DNA of 64,000 nucleotides from Amycolatopsis eburnea (GTDB taxonomy: Bacteria; Actinomycetota; Actinomycetes; Mycobacteriales; Pseudonocardiaceae). Shown one piece after another: positions 1-61,452 of this stretch. How positions within the stretch are numbered: position 1 is the first letter of the stretch; each line of letters opens with the position of its first letter. A program made the translations under genes and the position numbers. The DNA is taken from NCBI RefSeq assembly GCF_003937945.1, contig NZ_RSEC01000046.1, forward strand, positions 62,001 through 126,000, in the 5' to 3' direction. The notes beneath the pieces are model-generated. The model was not told the DNA's origin, did no database searches, and saw only the letters and a program-made list of their open reading frames with translations.

Positions 1-14278
<14,278 letters not shown>

Positions 14279-14285
14279 CGCGGCG

Positions 14286-14290
14286 CTCCC
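14286..14290 (-). promoter_or_regulatory. Ribosome-binding site of PKS-1
   Basis: GGGAG lies seven bases before the GTG at 14278 on the minus strand. This spacing decides the start of PKS-1, since no ATG or GTG with a comparable site is seen further upstream in the same frame. Confidence 0.7.
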
Positions 14291-14402
14291 AGTGATCCGG
14301 TTCGGGCGGACGCCGGAGCCACCGCCGGGGTTCAGGTCGAAGGCGACTATGCCCGGGGCGGGCCCGGTTTTTCCCCAGAGATCGGCCCGGGTGCCGCGGT
14401 CT

Positions 14403-14417
14403 TGAATGAGTCGTTCA
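14403..14417. repeat. Short imperfect palindrome, copy 1 (TGAATGAGTCGTTCA)
   Basis: Seven-base arms TGAATGA and TCGTTCA flank a central G with one mismatch. It matches the element at 14524-14542 apart from one base in the arm. Confidence 0.6.
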
Positions 14418-14523
14418 GGACGCCGCGGCGGGACGGCAGCCTGGTGAGGCCGAGCGACGAGAGCCCTGCCGGGCGGCGGCCGGTGTGGCCTCGCGACGTC
14501 GGCGGTCGGGCGTGCCGGGACGT

Positions 14524-14542
14524 CATGAACGAGTCGTTCATG
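14524..14542. repeat. Perfect 19-bp palindrome, copy 2 (CATGAACGAGTCGTTCATG)
   Basis: Perfect nine-base arms surround a central G. This is the best-conserved of three related elements in the divergent intergenic region. It could be a binding site for a dimeric regulator or a dispersed genomic repeat; sequence alone does not decide. Confidence 0.65.
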
Positions 14543-14555
14543 TCGTCTGGCGAGG

Positions 14556-14570
14556 TGAACGACCCTTTCA
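14556..14570. repeat. Degenerate palindrome, copy 3 (TGAACGACCCTTTCA)
   Basis: The outer arms TGAA and TTCA match the two neighbouring elements, and the left arm TGAACGA is identical to that of copy 2. The centre is altered. It begins 14 bp after the end of copy 2. Confidence 0.45.
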
Positions 14571-14657
14571 TGACATCGCGGACCGCCCCGACTCACCCGC
14601 GAAGTCTGCGGTTTTCCGTGGTTTCCCGGCGGCATGCTCGTCGCGCCGGATGTCCCG

Positions 14658-14665
14658 AAGGAAGG
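14658..14665 (+). promoter_or_regulatory. Ribosome-binding site of the DUF2306-like gene
   Basis: AAGGAAGG lies six bases before the ATG at 14672. It fixes the start of this gene, whose reading frame is by chance open for more than 11 kb upstream. Confidence 0.75.
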
Positions 14666-14671
14666 CAGGCC

Positions 14672-15439
14672 ATGGCAAGCATCGGACGGGCGTTGAGACG
14701 CCCCTGGATCATCCCCTTCTACTTCCTGGTGTTCGGGTTCCTCGCGTTCCGGCTGCCGAACTACCTCGGCTTCGACCCGGGCAAGTCGACCGCGGCCACC
14801 CGCCTCGACCTGCCGTTCTACTACCCGCTGCTGGTGGCGCACATCCTCTTCGGCTCGGTGGCGTTCGTGACGGCGTCGATCCAGGTCTGGCCGTGGCTGC
14901 GCAACCGCAGCCCGAAGCTGCACCGCATCTCGGGCCGCGTCTACGTCCTAGGCGGCGCGCTGCCGGCCGGCCTCGCGATCCTCACGATCACGCCGTTCCT
15001 CACCCACGGCCCGGGCCAGAAGGCGGGCAACGCGCTGCTGGGCCTGCTCTGGCTGGGCACGACGATCGTCGGCTTCCGCCGGGCGCGGCAGGGGCGGATC
15101 GTCGAGCACCGCGAGTGGATGCTGCGCAGCTTCGCGCTGTGCTTCTCGATCCTGGCGTCCCGGTTCTGGCTGGGCCCGGCGATCCTGTGGCTGGAGCCCG
15201 AGGTCTTCACGATGGGCGTCGACGGCCCGCCGGCGGTGCAGGACCAGGTGTCGACGCTGACGTCGTGGGTGCCGTGGGTGGTCAACCTGCTGATCGCGGA
15301 GTGGTTCAACCACCGGGCGCGCTACAAGGCCTTGGGCCGCCAGGCGGCCAAGCGCGCGGCGAAGGCCGTCGCGCCCGCACTGGCGCCGGAGACGAAGACC
15401 CCGGTCCTGGAGCGGCCCACCCCCGACCCCGTCCCCTAG
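14672..15439 (+). CDS. DUF2306-like multi-pass membrane protein
   Basis: The 255-residue protein is an integral membrane protein of unknown function. Five or six hydrophobic segments are visible, near residues 11-30, 48-70, 91-112, 120-138, 153-175 and 208-224, followed by a charged Ala/Lys/Pro-rich tail. The signatures LHRISGRVYVLGG and EHREWMLRSFAL, with conserved His/Arg, resemble the DUF2306 family of predicted membrane proteins; the family match is from memory, not a search. The ATG start has AAGGAAGG six bases upstream. It is the only plus-strand gene I support. It is divergent from PKS-1, convergent with PKS-2, and ends 23 bp before a strong hairpin. Its place between the first and last PKS genes could mean export or self-protection, but no sequence feature supports that; it may be an unrelated passenger. 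Confidence 0.8.
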   Translation: MASIGRALRRPWIIPFYFLVFGFLAFRLPNYLGFDPGKSTAATRLDLPFYYPLLVAHILFGSVAFVTASIQVWPWLRNRSPKLHRISGRVYVLGGALPAGLAILTITPFLTHGPGQKAGNALLGLLWLGTTIVGFRRARQGRIVEHREWMLRSFALCFSILASRFWLGPAILWLEPEVFTMGVDGPPAVQDQVSTLTSWVPWVVNLLIAEWFNHRARYKALGRQAAKRAAKAVAPALAPETKTPVLERPTPDPVP

Positions 15440-15462
15440 TCTCGCGGCTGCCTTCCCGCGGC

Positions 15463-15502
15463 GGAAGAACCCCGGCACGACCCCAGGTGCCGGGGTTCTT
15501 CC
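15463..15502. terminator. Bidirectional hairpin terminator between convergent genes
   Basis: A perfect 16-bp inverted repeat (GGAAGAACCCCGGCAC and its complement, 15463-15478 and 15487-15502) encloses an 8-base loop. It lies 23 bp after the stop of the DUF2306-like gene and about 157 bp after the stop of PKS-2, so it can end transcripts from both sides. There is no long T tract, as is common for hairpin terminators in GC-rich actinomycetes. The 157 bp between it and PKS-2 shows nothing else. Confidence 0.85.
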
Positions 15503-15659
15503 GTGCGGTCAGTCCAGCGGGACCAAGTCCGCACCCACCCGCGCAGAACACTGCCCGTCGGCGTCGATTGCCGTAGATGGCGCTCCTGCCAGTCGCCGAA
15601 TCGCGTACCTCGAACTCGAGCCCGAGCCGACGGCCCGGCCCGACGAGCACCCCCGGACG

Positions 15660-16355
15660 CTAGCCGGCCGGGGACAGCCAGGCCTGTACCGCCGCGACCG
15701 CGTCCGCGATGTGCTCCTCGACGATCGTGAAGTGGTTGCCCGGCACGTCGATCACCGTGTCCGCGTGCGCCCACGCCGAGCGCCAGTCCACCGACTCCTG
15801 CGCCGCGACGATCGGCTCCGACGCCCGGACCAGCAGCGTCGGGCACGGCAGCGGGCCCAGCTCCCAGCCTTCCATCAGGTCGAAGCACCAGGCCATCGCC
15901 GACAGCCCCGCGCTCGTCACCTCGGTGTACTGCTGGTTGCGCTTGTACAGCCCCTGCATCAGGCCGCCACCCGCGCTCGCGACGAACTCGCTGTCCACCG
16001 CGTACGGATCCAGCAGCGCGACGCCGGCCGGGGGTGTGCCGCGGCGGCAGAGCTCCGTCGCGATCGCGTGGACCAGCAGGCCGCCGGTGGACACGCCGAG
16101 CACGATCGCCGGTTCGCCGCCCGTGTACGCCGAGATCGCGTCGGCTTCGGCCGAGACCAGCGCCTGGCGGTCGGCGGGGAGGGCTTCGCCGTCGGTGAAG
16201 CCCGGGATCGGGACCGCCGAGACGTCGTGGCGGCCGCGGCAGGACGCTGCGAACAGCGAGTACTGCTGCACCCCCGCCATCGCCACCAGGGCCGGGACGC
16301 AGATCAGGTGCGGGCCGGGTGCCGCGTCCGGGGACCGGCGCGCGAGCCGCAGCGG
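15660..16355 (-). other. Chain-releasing thioesterase domain of PKS-2
   Basis: The last roughly 230 residues form an alpha/beta-hydrolase type I thioesterase. The nucleophile is Ser1898 in GVSTGG, the acid Asp1925 in LLDPYAVD, and the base His2017 in GNHF. It frees the finished chain from the ACP, usually as a macrolactone, sometimes as a free acid. A linker of about 60 residues joins it to the ACP. Confidence 0.93.
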
Positions 16356-19300
16356 GCGGATCGGGCGGGTCAGCTCCCCGGACGTGCGGAACTTCGGGCG
16401 CAACGTCGCCGCCGCGCGCAGGAACGCGATCGCGTCCGCCTGCTGCCCGGCCTTGAGCGCCTCGGTGAACAGGCCCGCGATCGTCTCCGGGGCCTGCACC
16501 GACACCGTCGTGGCAACCTCGTCGGACGTCGGTCCGGCCGCCAGCTCGGCAGCCAGGTGGGCGGCCAGCTCCTCCGGTGTCGGGTGGTCGAACACCACGC
16601 CGACCTGCAGGATCAGGCCGGTCGCGGTCTGCAGGCGGTTGCGCAGGTCCATCGCGGTCAGCGAGTCGAAGCCCAGCTCCGGGAAGCTGCCGTCGACCGG
16701 GACCGCGGCGGCGCCCGGGTGCCCGAGCACGGCGGCGGCCAGGCCGCGGACCAGCTCCAGCACCGCGGCCGGCCGGTCGTCGGCGGGCAGCTGCGCGTAC
16801 GTCCGGGCGAACGAGCCCGCGTCCTGTTCGGCCGTGGCCGCCGAGCGGCGGGACGGCGGCGGGAGCAGTGCGTGCATCATCCGCGGGACCTCGCCGGCCG
16901 CGCGCATCGCGGCCAGGTCGAGCCGGATCGCGGCGAGCACCGGCTCCGGGCGCGCGAGGGCGGCGTCGAACAGGGCCACGCCCTGCTCGGGCGACAGCGC
17001 CAGCGCTCCCCCGCGTTCCTGACGGCGGCGGCTCGTCTCGTCGAGCCGGGCCGCCATCACGCTGCGGTCCCCGGCCCAGGTACCCCACGCGATCGACGTC
17101 CCCGGCAGGCCGAGGGCACGCCGATGACGGGCGAGGGCGTCGAGGAAAGCGTTTGCGGCGGCGTAGTTGGCCTGCCCCGCGGTGCCCGCCAGCCCGGCGA
17201 ACGACGAGAACAGCACGAACGCCGTCAGCTCGCGGTCGCGGGTCAGTTCGTGGAGGTGCCAGGCCGCGTCGAGCTTCGGTGCGAACACCGTGTCGAGCTT
17301 CTTCGGCGTCAGCGACGCCAGGACGCCGTCCTCCAACGCACCCGCGGTGTGGACGACCGCCCGGACCGACGGCTCCGCCTCGAGCAGCCGCGCAAGAGCG
17401 TCCCGATCGGACACGTCGCAGGCCCGGATGTCCACATCGGCGTCCAGTTCGGCGGCGAACTCCGCCGCGCCCGGCGCGTCCGGCCCGCTGCGGCTGACCA
17501 GCAGCAGTTCGCGGACGCCGTGCTCGGCGACCAGGTGCCGGGCGACCGAACGGGCCAGTGCGCCGGTGCCCCCGGTAATCAGCACCTTGCCCGTCCAGTC
17601 CACAGTGGACTCGGAGCCGCGCGCGCGGGTCAGGCGGCCGACGTGCGGGACGCCGTCGCGCAGCACCACCTGCGGCTCGCCCGAAGCGAGCAGGCCGGGC
17701 AGCAGCGGCAGCAGGTCGCGAATGGACTGGTCGCCCTCGCGTTCGAGGTCGGCCAGCACGATCCGGCCCGGGTTCTCCGTCTGCGCCGAGCGCAGCAGGC
17801 CCCACGCGGTCGCGCCGGCCAGTGCGTCTTCGGTCGCGCCGCGGGTGACGAACACCAGCCGCGTGGTGCGCAGCCGGTCCTCCTCAAGGAACGCCTGTAC
17901 CTCGCCGAGCACCCACTTCGCCAGGTCGCGGGCGGCGTCGCGGTCGTTCTCGGGACGCACCGGCACCAGCGGCATCAGGATCACCTGGGGCGCGGGCAGG
18001 CCGTCGTCGAGGGCGCTGGTCAGCGCGCCGATGCCGAGGAACGTCTCGACCGCGCGGCCGAGGGTGTAGACCGCGCCGGTCAGGCCGAACTCGTCGGCGC
18101 CGGCGACGACCCACGTGCCGTCGGCGAGCCGGCCGGGTTCCGGGGCCGGCACCGGCTGCCACTCCCAGCGGAAGAGGCTGTCGCCGTACATCGGGGCGGT
18201 CTCGATGGCGCCGGCCGCGCGCAGCAGCAGCGAGCCGACCGAGACGATCGGCGTGCCGGTGTGGTCGGCCAGGTCGACGCGGACGCTGTCGGTGCCGGCC
18301 GGGCTGATCCGCACCCGCGCCTTCGACGCGCCGACCGCGTACAGCTCGACATCGGTCCACGAGAACGGCAGCCGGCTGCGGCCCTCCCCGGTGAACGACG
18401 CCGCGTGCAGCGCCGCGTCGAGCAGCGCGGGGTGCAGGGCGCACGCGGCCGCCTCGGCGCGGTTGGCTTCCGGCAGCGCGACCTCGGCGTAGACGTCTTC
18501 CCCGTGGCGCCACGCCTTTTCGAGACCGCGGAAGAGCGAGCCGTACCCGAAACCGTTCTCGGCGGCCGTTTCGTAGAACCCGGTCAGGTCGATCGGCTCG
18601 GCGCCGGACGGCGGCCACTCGGCGGGAAACTCCCCCGCTTCCGGCACGTCGCGGGCCTGCAGCACGCCGGTGGCATGGCACGTCCACGGCTCATCGCCGG
18701 TGTCGGGTCGCGCGTAGACGGACAGCGTGCGCCGCCCGGCCGGGGTCAGCGGGCCAAGCACCACCTGCGTGCGCACGGCCTGTCCGGGCGGGACGACCAG
18801 CGGCACGGCCAGGGTCAGCTCGTCGACGACCGGGCAGCCCGCCTCGTCGCCGGCGCGGATGGCCAGCTCCAGGAACGCGGTGCCGGGCAACAGGACGGCG
18901 CCGCCGAAGGTGTGTTCGGCGAGCCACGGGTGCGTCGGCACCGACAGCCGCGAGGTGAACAGGAAGCCTTCGGTGTCGGGCAACGCCGTCACGGCGCCGA
19001 GCAGCGGGTGGTCGGCGGAAGCGAGGCCGAGCGCGGCGATGTCGCCGGTCGCCTGCAGCGTGCCGCGCGGCCAGAAGTCCGTGCGCTGGAAGGGATACGT
19101 CGGCAGCGCGACGCGTTCACCTTCGGGGACCTGCCAGTCGACGTCGGCGCCGCGCGCGAACGCGGCGCCGAGCGCGGCCAGGAACCGGTCCGGGCCGCCG
19201 TGGCCGAGCAGCAGGGTCGCCGACGCCGTCGCGCCCGTGCCCGACTGCTCCAGCAGCGCCTGCAACCCGAGGCTGAGCACCGGCTGCGGGCTGATCTCGA

Positions 19301-21782
19301 CGAAGTGACGGGCGCCGCGCTCGAGCGCGGCGAGGACGCCCGCGTCGAACCGCACGGTGCGTTCCAGGTTGCGGTACCAGTATTCACCGTCCATTTCGGA
19401 CCCGTCGAGCCATCGCCGGTCGGCGGTCGAGAAGAACGGGATCGCGGACTCGCCGGGGTGCAGTTCGCCCAGGACTTCCCGGAGTTCGTCGTGCAGTACG
19501 CGCACCTGCGGGCTGTGCGCGGCGAAATCGACGCCCTCGACGCGCCAGCGCATCAGCCCGGCCGCCGAGAGGCGCTTTTCCAGCGTGGTCAACGCTTCCG
19601 GCTCGCCGGCGACGGTGACCGTGCGCGGTCCGTTGACCGCGGCGATCGACAACGTGCCTTCGAAGTCGCCGAGCAGTTCGCCGACTTCGGCTTCGGACGC
19701 CATCACCGACAGCAGGCCGCCGTGGCCGGCCAGCCGGTCGCCGATCAGGCGGCTGCGCAGGGTCACGATCCGCGCGGCTTCGGGCAGCGAAAGGACTCCG
19801 GCGAAGCACGCGGCGGCGATCTCGCCCTGCGAGTGCCCGAGCACCGCGGCGGGCTGCACGCCGTACGACCGCCAGAGGTGCGCGAGCGAAACCATCACCG
19901 AGAAGAGCACCGGCTGCACGACGTCGACCCGGTCCACCGAAGGTGCGCCGTCGGCGCCGGTCAGGACGTCCAGCAGCGACCAGTCGACGTACGGCCGCAA
20001 GGCTTCGGCGCACTCTTCGATGCGGGCGCGGAAGACCGGCTGGGTGTCCAGCAGCGCCATCGCCATCTCGGGCCACTGCGAACCCTGGCCGGGGAACACG
20101 AACACCGGACCGGGCGCGGCGGCCACCGTGCCGGTGGCGACGGTCGGCGCCGGGACGCCGGCCGCGAGCGCGGACAGGCCTTCGCGGAAGGTGGCGTGAT
20201 CGGTGCCGGCCACGACGGCGCGGTGGTCGAAGCGGCTGCGGGCCAGCAGCGTGCGGGCGATCCCGGAGAGCGGCTGGGCGGGGTGCTCGTCGAGGTGGGC
20301 CAGCAGCCGGGAGGCCTGCGCGGCCAGCGCTTCCGGCGACTTCGCCGACAGCACCCACGGGATCGCGGCCGGTTCCGCGGCGGCCGCGGGCGGCTCGGCG
20401 GGCGGCGCCTGTTCGAGGACGACGTGCGCGTTGGTCCCGCTGACACCGAAGGACGACACGGCGGCCCGGCGCGGCGCCCCGGTGCGCGGCCACGGCCGGG
20501 GTTCGGTGAGCAGCTCGACGTCGCCGGCGGTCCAGTCGATCTTCGTGGACGGCTGCTCGGCGTGCAGGGTGCGCGGCAGGACGCCGTTGCGCATGGCGAG
20601 GATCATCTTCAGCACCCCGCCGACGCCGGCCGCCGCTTGGGTGTGCCCGATGTTCGACTTCAGCGAACCGAGCCACAGCGGCCGGCCTTCGGGCCGGTCC
20701 TGGCCGTACACCGAGATCAGCGCCTGCGCTTCGATCGGGTCGCCGAGCGACGTGCCGGTGCCGTGCGCCTCGACGACGTCCACATCGGACGGCGAGAGCT
20801 TCGCGTCGGCCAGCGCGGCGCGGATCACGCGTTGCTGCGACGGGCCGTTCGGCGCGGTGAGGCCGTTGGACGCGCCGTCGGAGTTGACCGCGGACCCGCG
20901 CAGCACGGCCAGGACCTCGTGGCCGTTGCGCCGCGCGTCGGACAGCTTTTCCAGCGCCAGCATGCCGACGCCTTCGGACCAGCCGGTGCCGTCGGCGCCC
21001 TCGGCGAACGCGCGGGAGCGGCCGGTCGGCGAGAGCGCGCCTTGGCGGCTGTACTCGATGAACACCATCGGCGTCGCCATGATCGCGACGCCACCGGCGA
21101 GCGCCAGCGAACATTCGCCGCGGCGCAGGGCTTGCGCGGCGAGGTGCAGTGTCACGAGCGAGGACGAACAGGCCGTGTCGACGCTGACCGTCGGGCCTTC
21201 GAAACCGAAGGTGTAGGAAATGCGTCCCGACGCGACACTGCCCGCGCTGCCGTTGCTCTGGTAGCCCTCCAGGTCTTCGGTGACGCCCTGCAGCGCTATC
21301 GCGTAGTCGTTGTACATCACGCCGACGAACACGCCGGTGTCGCTGCCGCGCAGGGAAAGCGGGTCGATGCCCGCGCTTTCGCAGGCCTCCCAGGCGGTTT
21401 CGAGCAGCAGCCGCTGCTGCGGGTCGGTGGCCAGCGCCTCGCGCGGGCTCATCCCGAAGAACGCCGCGTCGAACCCGCCCGCGCCGTGCAGGAAGCCGCC
21501 CTCGGCGGTCGCCGACGTGCCGGGCCCGCCGACGTCGCCGAGCAGGTCGGCCAGCGGCCAGCCGCGGTCGTCCGGGAAGCCGGAGATCGCGTCGGTGCCG
21601 TCGTCGACCAGCCGCCACAGCGCTTCGGGGGTGTCGACGTCGCCGGGGTAGCGGCAGCTCATGCCGACCACGGCGATCGGCTCGTCACCCGCGGACTCCG
21701 CGGCGACCAGGCGCTCGCGGGTCCGCTGCAGGTCGGCGGTCACCCGGCGGAGGTAGTCGAGCAGCTCGGCTTCGGTCGCCAC
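15660..21782 (-). CDS. PKS-2: terminal PKS module with thioesterase
   Basis: This 2040-residue protein adds the last extender unit and releases the chain. The order is N-terminal docking coiled coil (residues 1-30, [20 protein letters not shown]), KS-AT-DH-KR-ACP, and thioesterase. The GTG start at 21780-21782 lies 3 bp after the PKS-3 stop, so translation is probably coupled. The AT carries GHSQG and FAAH, so a methylmalonyl-type unit is likely. With DH and KR this predicts a 2-methyl-2-enoyl chain end. The terminal thioesterase and the docking helix matching the PKS-3 C-terminus make it the last protein of the line, although a chain-starting gene lies just downstream. It ends at TAG (15660-15662), followed by a hairpin terminator. 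Confidence 0.96.
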   Translation of the reverse strand: MATEAELLDYLRRVTADLQRTRERLVAAESAGDEPIAVVGMSCRYPGDVDTPEALWRLVDDGTDAISGFPDDRGWPLADLLGDVGGPGTSATAEGGFLHGAGGFDAAFFGMSPREALATDPQQRLLLETAWEACESAGIDPLSLRGSDTGVFVGVMYNDYAIALQGVTEDLEGYQSNGSAGSVASGRISYTFGFEGPTVSVDTACSSSLVTLHLAAQALRRGECSLALAGGVAIMATPMVFIEYSRQGALSPTGRSRAFAEGADGTGWSEGVGMLALEKLSDARRNGHEVLAVLRGSAVNSDGASNGLTAPNGPSQQRVIRAALADAKLSPSDVDVVEAHGTGTSLGDPIEAQALISVYGQDRPEGRPLWLGSLKSNIGHTQAAAGVGGVLKMILAMRNGVLPRTLHAEQPSTKIDWTAGDVELLTEPRPWPRTGAPRRAAVSSFGVSGTNAHVVLEQAPPAEPPAAAAEPAAIPWVLSAKSPEALAAQASRLLAHLDEHPAQPLSGIARTLLARSRFDHRAVVAGTDHATFREGLSALAAGVPAPTVATGTVAAAPGPVFVFPGQGSQWPEMAMALLDTQPVFRARIEECAEALRPYVDWSLLDVLTGADGAPSVDRVDVVQPVLFSVMVSLAHLWRSYGVQPAAVLGHSQGEIAAACFAGVLSLPEAARIVTLRSRLIGDRLAGHGGLLSVMASEAEVGELLGDFEGTLSIAAVNGPRTVTVAGEPEALTTLEKRLSAAGLMRWRVEGVDFAAHSPQVRVLHDELREVLGELHPGESAIPFFSTADRRWLDGSEMDGEYWYRNLERTVRFDAGVLAALERGARHFVEISPQPVLSLGLQALLEQSGTGATASATLLLGHGGPDRFLAALGAAFARGADVDWQVPEGERVALPTYPFQRTDFWPRGTLQATGDIAALGLASADHPLLGAVTALPDTEGFLFTSRLSVPTHPWLAEHTFGGAVLLPGTAFLELAIRAGDEAGCPVVDELTLAVPLVVPPGQAVRTQVVLGPLTPAGRRTLSVYARPDTGDEPWTCHATGVLQARDVPEAGEFPAEWPPSGAEPIDLTGFYETAAENGFGYGSLFRGLEKAWRHGEDVYAEVALPEANRAEAAACALHPALLDAALHAASFTGEGRSRLPFSWTDVELYAVGASKARVRISPAGTDSVRVDLADHTGTPIVSVGSLLLRAAGAIETAPMYGDSLFRWEWQPVPAPEPGRLADGTWVVAGADEFGLTGAVYTLGRAVETFLGIGALTSALDDGLPAPQVILMPLVPVRPENDRDAARDLAKWVLGEVQAFLEEDRLRTTRLVFVTRGATEDALAGATAWGLLRSAQTENPGRIVLADLEREGDQSIRDLLPLLPGLLASGEPQVVLRDGVPHVGRLTRARGSESTVDWTGKVLITGGTGALARSVARHLVAEHGVRELLLVSRSGPDAPGAAEFAAELDADVDIRACDVSDRDALARLLEAEPSVRAVVHTAGALEDGVLASLTPKKLDTVFAPKLDAAWHLHELTRDRELTAFVLFSSFAGLAGTAGQANYAAANAFLDALARHRRALGLPGTSIAWGTWAGDRSVMAARLDETSRRRQERGGALALSPEQGVALFDAALARPEPVLAAIRLDLAAMRAAGEVPRMMHALLPPPSRRSAATAEQDAGSFARTYAQLPADDRPAAVLELVRGLAAAVLGHPGAAAVPVDGSFPELGFDSLTAMDLRNRLQTATGLILQVGVVFDHPTPEELAAHLAAELAAGPTSDEVATTVSVQAPETIAGLFTEALKAGQQADAIAFLRAAATLRPKFRTSGELTRPIRPLRLARRSPDAAPGPHLICVPALVAMAGVQQYSLFAASCRGRHDVSAVPIPGFTDGEALPADRQALVSAEADAISAYTGGEPAIVLGVSTGGLLVHAIATELCRRGTPPAGVALLDPYAVDSEFVASAGGGLMQGLYKRNQQYTEVTSAGLSAMAWCFDLMEGWELGPLPCPTLLVRASEPIVAAQESVDWRSAWAHADTVIDVPGNHFTIVEEHIADAVAAVQAWLSPAG
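16356..21782 (-). other. PKS-2 module: KS-AT(methylmalonyl-like)-DH-KR-ACP
   Basis: Visible catalytic residues are KS Cys205, AT Ser651 (GHSQG), DH His957 in [10 protein letters not shown] with Asp1122, KR Tyr1540 and ACP Ser1707. The second AT motif is FAAH at 753-756 rather than YASH (methylmalonyl) or HAFH (malonyl). The DH has GYGSLF where GYGPxF is usual. In the KR the nucleotide-binding motif reads TGGTGALA, with Ala1410 replacing the last glycine, and the LDD motif reads LED. Tyr, Ser and the NYAAANA segment are intact, so I read the KR as active and B-type, with less certainty than for the other modules. Confidence 0.88.
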
Positions 21783-21785
21783 GGG

Positions 21786-41294
<19,509 letters not shown>

Positions 41295-41496
41295 AGACAT
41301 CTCCAGGGTGAGCGTGTTCTTACCCGGGTGACGCCACCGCGACGGCGTTCGGCGCCGAGCGACGTCCACTTGCCGGGGAGTCAACCGCACCCCCAGCAGG
41401 GAAACCCCCAGACTTGCCCCTCGGCCTGCGGCCCGCACCGGCGCACGCCGAAAGCGGCACTTTCGTGGGGAAAGTGCCGCCTCCGCGAGCCCGGGG
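41295..41496. promoter_or_regulatory. 202-bp gap between PKS-4 and PKS-3
   Basis: This is the only sizeable gap inside the PKS-5 to PKS-2 gene series. It holds a hairpin (41454-41480), a C-rich stretch, and the PKS-3 ribosome-binding site GGAG at 41301-41304, six bases before the ATG at 41294. A TTGACT at 41379-41384 on the minus strand resembles a -35 box, but no fitting -10 follows. Confidence 0.55.
41454..41480. repeat. Hairpin related to the intragenic palindromes, after PKS-4
   Basis: Perfect 11-bp arms (GCGGCACTTTC and GAAAGTGCCGC) flank a 5-base loop, 17 bp after the PKS-4 stop. The arms share GCACTTTC/GAAAGTGC with the palindromes inside PKS-3 and PKS-4. It could attenuate transcription into PKS-3, stabilise the upstream mRNA, or simply be another copy of the repeat. 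Confidence 0.75.

Positions 41497-61448
<19,952 letters not shown>

Positions 61449-61452
<4 letters not shown>

Larger units (their letters stand above)
14279..14671. promoter_or_regulatory. Divergent intergenic region between PKS-1 and the DUF2306-like gene
   Basis: These 393 bp separate the PKS-1 start (leftward) from a rightward membrane-protein gene, so promoters for both should lie here. I cannot pick convincing -35/-10 pairs. The region holds three related short palindromic elements (14403-14417, 14524-14542 and 14556-14570) and the ribosome-binding sites of both genes. I see no convincing gene in it; a 74-codon minus-strand frame across the repeats has no recognisable features. Confidence 0.6.

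Noticed and set aside
14347-14571. 74-codon minus-strand frame with repeated NDSF peptides
   Set aside because: The repeated peptides only reflect the palindromic DNA elements; there is no ribosome site and no similarity to any family I know.
15306-15650. 114-codon minus-strand frame across the terminator
   Set aside because: It overlaps the strong hairpin and the DUF2306-like gene on the other strand and has no features of a real protein.
41379-41384. TTGACT as a -35 box for PKS-3
   Set aside because: No acceptable -10 sequence follows at 16-18 bp on the minus strand, so a promoter here is not supported.
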